Program-made: the position numbers and the translations under genes | Source: an uncultured Eubacteriales bacterium | Lineage (GTDB): Bacteria; Bacillota; Clostridia; Lachnospirales; Lachnospiraceae | Length of the DNA: 9,031 nucleotides | Reading direction: 5' to 3' | NCBI GenBank assembly: GCA_900549105.1 | Contig: URND01000120.1 | Location: 1-9,031, forward strand | Notes under the pieces: generated by a model | Databases searched by the model: none | Seen by the model: the letters and a program-made list of their open reading frames with translations, nothing else | Told to the model about the DNA's origin: nothing | Shown here: one piece after another, positions 6,733 to 9,031 of the stretch | Position numbering within the stretch: the first letter of the stretch is position 1 | Layout of the letters: the number at the start of each line of letters is the position of its first letter

Positions 6733-7852
6733 AGATATACCGGTCGCTCTTCTCCACTACAATGCGAACATCTCCGGCTTCGCCTATATAGGAAGAGTTT
6801 GCGCGAATTGTATCCCTGCTTTCCACAATACAATTCTCAATAACGGTGTTGTCCCCGATATAAACATCATTTAAAATGATGGAATTTCGAATGACACAAT
6901 TATTGCCGACATAAACTTTTTTAAATAAAATGGAATCCTGAACTTCTCCGTTCACGATACATCCACTTGAAATCAAAGCGTTTTTAATTTTTGAACCCGG
7001 GTTAAATTTTGCCGGTGGTAAATCTTCAACTTTCGATAAAACATTTGGGTAATCTCTGAAGAAATACTCACGCACATCCCGCTTCAGGAAATCCATATTT
7101 GTCTGATAGTAAGAAGAAATGGTAGAAATATTCTGCCAGTAGCCTTCATGCTTATAGGCAAAAATCTTCTTCACATCTTTATATCTTACCAGAATATCCT
7201 GCACGAAATCATATCTGTTCTCTTCATGCGCCTTCTGAATCAACTCGATGAGCAGACGGCGGCGAACCACATAAACGCCGATGGAAACGGTGTTCGTCTG
7301 CGCGATCAGAGGTTTCTCCTCAAAATTGGTAATCCGTCCATCCTCAGCCATCCGCACAATTCCAAAACGATGGATATCCTCGGAGGCATCGGTTAATTCT
7401 TTCACCGCCACCGTGATATCTGCCTTTGTCTGAACATGATAATCCAGAATCTTATCATAATCCATCTTATAAACACAGTCACCGGATGTAATGATGACAT
7501 ATGGTTCATGGCATCTTCTCAGGAAATCCAGATTCTGATAAATAGAATCCGCCGTACCCATATACCAGGAACTGTTCTCTTCAGTAATAAACGGTGTCAA
7601 TACAAATAAACCGCCCTGCTTACGTCCAAAATCCCACCATTTGGAAGAATTTAAATGCTCATTCAGGGAACGTGAATTATACTGAGTCAATACAGCAACC
7701 TTCTGAATGTGGGAATTGCTCATATTACTTAAAACAAAGTCGATACACCGATAACTTCCGGCTACCGGCATCGCGGCAACTGCTCTTTTCTTTGACAGTT
7801 GACCCATCCGGTTGTTGCTGCCCCCTGCCAATACGATTCCAACTGCTTTCAT
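6728..7852 (-). CDS. glgD: GlgD, ADP-glucose pyrophosphorylase partner subunit
   Basis: The 374-residue product is a nucleotidyltransferase-fold paralogue of the neighbouring GlgC. It has LAGGSNNRMG at 8-17, YRCIDFVLSN at 34-43, SGDCVYKMDY with Asp125, FEEKP in the sugar-phosphate site, and a C-terminal left-handed beta-helix of short repeats such as CVIRNSIILNDVYIGDNTVI. The loop that reads AKPAVPFGGKYR in catalytic GlgC proteins is AVAAMPVAGSYR here, so two conserved lysines are replaced (Val25, Ser33). In Bacilli and Clostridia GlgD has little activity alone and modulates GlgC in a heterotetramer; I infer the same role. The ATG at 7850-7852 overlaps the glgC stop as TGATG, and AGGTGAG lies 5 nt upstream. 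A GTG one codon earlier is possible but too close to that site. Confidence 0.95.
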   Translation of the reverse strand: MKAVGIVLAGGSNNRMGQLSKKRAVAAMPVAGSYRCIDFVLSNMSNSHIQKVAVLTQYNSRSLNEHLNSSKWWDFGRKQGGLFVLTPFITEENSSWYMGTADSIYQNLDFLRRCHEPYVIITSGDCVYKMDYDKILDYHVQTKADITVAVKELTDASEDIHRFGIVRMAEDGRITNFEEKPLIAQTNTVSIGVYVVRRRLLIELIQKAHEENRYDFVQDILVRYKDVKKIFAYKHEGYWQNISTISSYYQTNMDFLKRDVREYFFRDYPNVLSKVEDLPPAKFNPGSKIKNALISSGCIVNGEVQDSILFKKVYVGNNCVIRNSIILNDVYIGDNTVIENCIVESRDTIRANSSYIGEAGDVRIVVEKSDRYIL

Positions 7853-9031
7853 CACATCTCACCTGCCTTAACTATAGCTTGTCCGCTCGCAAGAAGTCCA
7901 TCCGGATAGTCTGCCGCATCCGTCTTTCCTACAATCGCTGTGTTCTTTCCAATCCGGACATTTGGAGGAATCACAGAATTCTCTGCAACCGTCACCAAAT
8001 CAAAGGCATAAACCTTTGGATTTAAAGCGCTCTCCGCATATTCGCCAACGCTGAATACAACATTATCGCCGATTTCAACGTTCTCAGCCACAATACCTTT
8101 ATCAATGGTGCAGTTCTTTCCGACACGGGTGCCGCTCATAATGATCGAATCCCGCACAACCGTACCTTCATCAATAATTACGCCGGAACCAATGACGCTG
8201 TTATAAACTTCCCCATAGATTTCAGAACCTTCACCGATAATACACCGGTCAACCTTTGAGCTGTCCGCAAAATACAGAGGTGTTATCATATCATTATTCG
8301 TATAAATTTTCCAGAACTCTTCATATAAATTAAACTCAGGAATGATATCGATCAATTCCATATTGGATTCCCAATAAGAGCCCAGAGTTCCCACGTCCTT
8401 CCAATAGCCGTTAAACTCGTAAGCATAACACTTATGAGTTTTCTCATGAACATATGGAATAACATGCATACCGAAATCACAGTTAGGCTGATCCTTCAGT
8501 TTAATAAGTGCATCCCTTAAAACCGGCCAGCTAAATATGTAAATACCCATTGAAGCAAGATTGCTCTTAGGATTAGCTGGCTTTTCTTCAAATTCTGTTA
8601 TTCTGTTGTCTGAATCAGTAACAACTATACCAAATCTGCTTGCTTCCTCAATTGGAACAGGCATAGCTGCAATTGTAATATCGGCATTATTAGCCTTGTG
8701 ATAATCTAACATTATCTTATAATCCATCTTGTAAATATGGTCGCCAGATAATATAAGAACATACTCTGGATTGTACTGTTCCATATATTCAAGATTCTGG
8801 TAGATAGCATTAGCAGTTCCTGTATACCATTCACTATTGGTACTCTTCTCATATGGAGGAAGAACTGTTACACCACCTACATTGCGGTCCAGATCCCAAG
8901 GAATACCTATTCCGATATGGGAATTAAGACGAAGGGGACGATACTGTGTAAGGACACCTACAGTATCAATTCCTGAGTTAATACAGTTGCTTAATGGAAA
9001 GTCTATTATTCTGTACTTACCACCAAATGCT
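7852..9031 (-). CDS. glgC: Glucose-1-phosphate adenylyltransferase (ADP-glucose pyrophosphorylase), 5' end cut by window
   Basis: GlgC makes ADP-glucose and pyrophosphate from ATP and glucose-1-phosphate, the committed step of bacterial glycogen synthesis. The frame is open from the stop at 7852-7854 to the window edge, showing 392 residues; about 30 N-terminal residues including the GGxGxRL nucleotide motif lie outside. The visible part begins AFGGKYRIIDFPLSNC, followed by GVLTQYRP, TGTANAIYQN, SGDHIYKMDY (catalytic Asp is visible residue 97) and EFEEKP (Lys is visible residue 150), which binds the sugar phosphate. The C-terminal half carries beta-helix repeats such as GSGVIIDEGTVVRDSIIMSG. 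The Met at 8782-8784 is internal, not a start. The 5' half is more AT-rich than the 3' end and than mfd. glgD follows with overlapping stop and start codons. Confidence 0.98.
   Translation of the reverse strand, partial: AFGGKYRIIDFPLSNCINSGIDTVGVLTQYRPLRLNSHIGIGIPWDLDRNVGGVTVLPPYEKSTNSEWYTGTANAIYQNLEYMEQYNPEYVLILSGDHIYKMDYKIMLDYHKANNADITIAAMPVPIEEASRFGIVVTDSDNRITEFEEKPANPKSNLASMGIYIFSWPVLRDALIKLKDQPNCDFGMHVIPYVHEKTHKCYAYEFNGYWKDVGTLGSYWESNMELIDIIPEFNLYEEFWKIYTNNDMITPLYFADSSKVDRCIIGEGSEIYGEVYNSVIGSGVIIDEGTVVRDSIIMSGTRVGKNCTIDKGIVAENVEIGDNVVFSVGEYAESALNPKVYAFDLVTVAENSVIPPNVRIGKNTAIVGKTDAADYPDGLLASGQAIVKAGEM
7858..7864 (-). promoter_or_regulatory. Ribosome binding site of glgD inside the glgC end
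   Basis: AGGTGAG in the last codons of glgC lies 5 nt before the ATG at 7850-7852 and only 2 nt before the adjacent GTG at 7853-7855, which favours the ATG. Overlap of stop and start indicates translational coupling and supports balanced GlgC/GlgD synthesis. Confidence 0.6.

Noticed and set aside
8782..8784. glgC start at an internal ATG
   Set aside because: The same frame continues upstream to the window edge and encodes conserved GlgC sequence such as RIIDFPLSNC.
1..9031. Mobile element, CRISPR array, toxin-antitoxin or defence system
   Set aside because: All genes are recognised core functions on one strand with conserved spacing; no direct repeats, transposase motifs, spacer arrays or unknown effector genes were seen.

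Overview
The window is an ordinary housekeeping segment from a spore-forming-type Firmicute, most likely a Clostridia member of the Lachnospiraceae kind. The evidence is the paired glgC/glgD genes, a spoVG gene, a pth-mfd-prsA gene string, strong AGGAGG-type ribosome binding sites and a base composition near 50% GC in mfd. The assignment rests on gene content and protein style, not on a database search. All seven genes lie on the minus strand, so the order of transcription runs from the right edge to the left edge.

Transcription unit 1 (9031 to about 6350): glgC (5' end cut by the window) and glgD overlap by one base and encode the two ADP-glucose pyrophosphorylase subunits that start glycogen synthesis. 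The short spoVG gene follows 27 nt later and ends at a strong intrinsic terminator (6347-6388). A TATAAT at the glgD stop may give spoVG some independent expression.

Transcription unit 2 (about 6324 to 782): a sigma-A-type promoter and a leader of about 100 nt precede pth (peptidyl-tRNA hydrolase). pth overlaps mfd (transcription-repair coupling factor) by ATGA, and prsA (a lipoprotein foldase of the parvulin family) follows 52 nt later. A second promoter candidate lies at the mfd/prsA junction. The unit ends at an excellent terminator (782-825).

Transcription unit 3 (733 to the left edge): a DUF554 membrane protein with its own near-consensus promoter, its last residues cut by the window.

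The layout resembles the spoVG-glmU-prs-ctc-pth-fin-mfd-spoVT neighbourhood of Bacillus subtilis, but shortened: glmU, prs, ctc, fin and spoVT are absent and prsA follows mfd. I found no mobile element, CRISPR array, tRNA, rRNA, riboswitch class or defence system. No gap between genes exceeds 300 bases. The points worth a second look are modest: the pth leader, the acidic tail and altered loop of PrsA, the degenerate active site of GlgD, and a composition shift in the 5' part of glgC.
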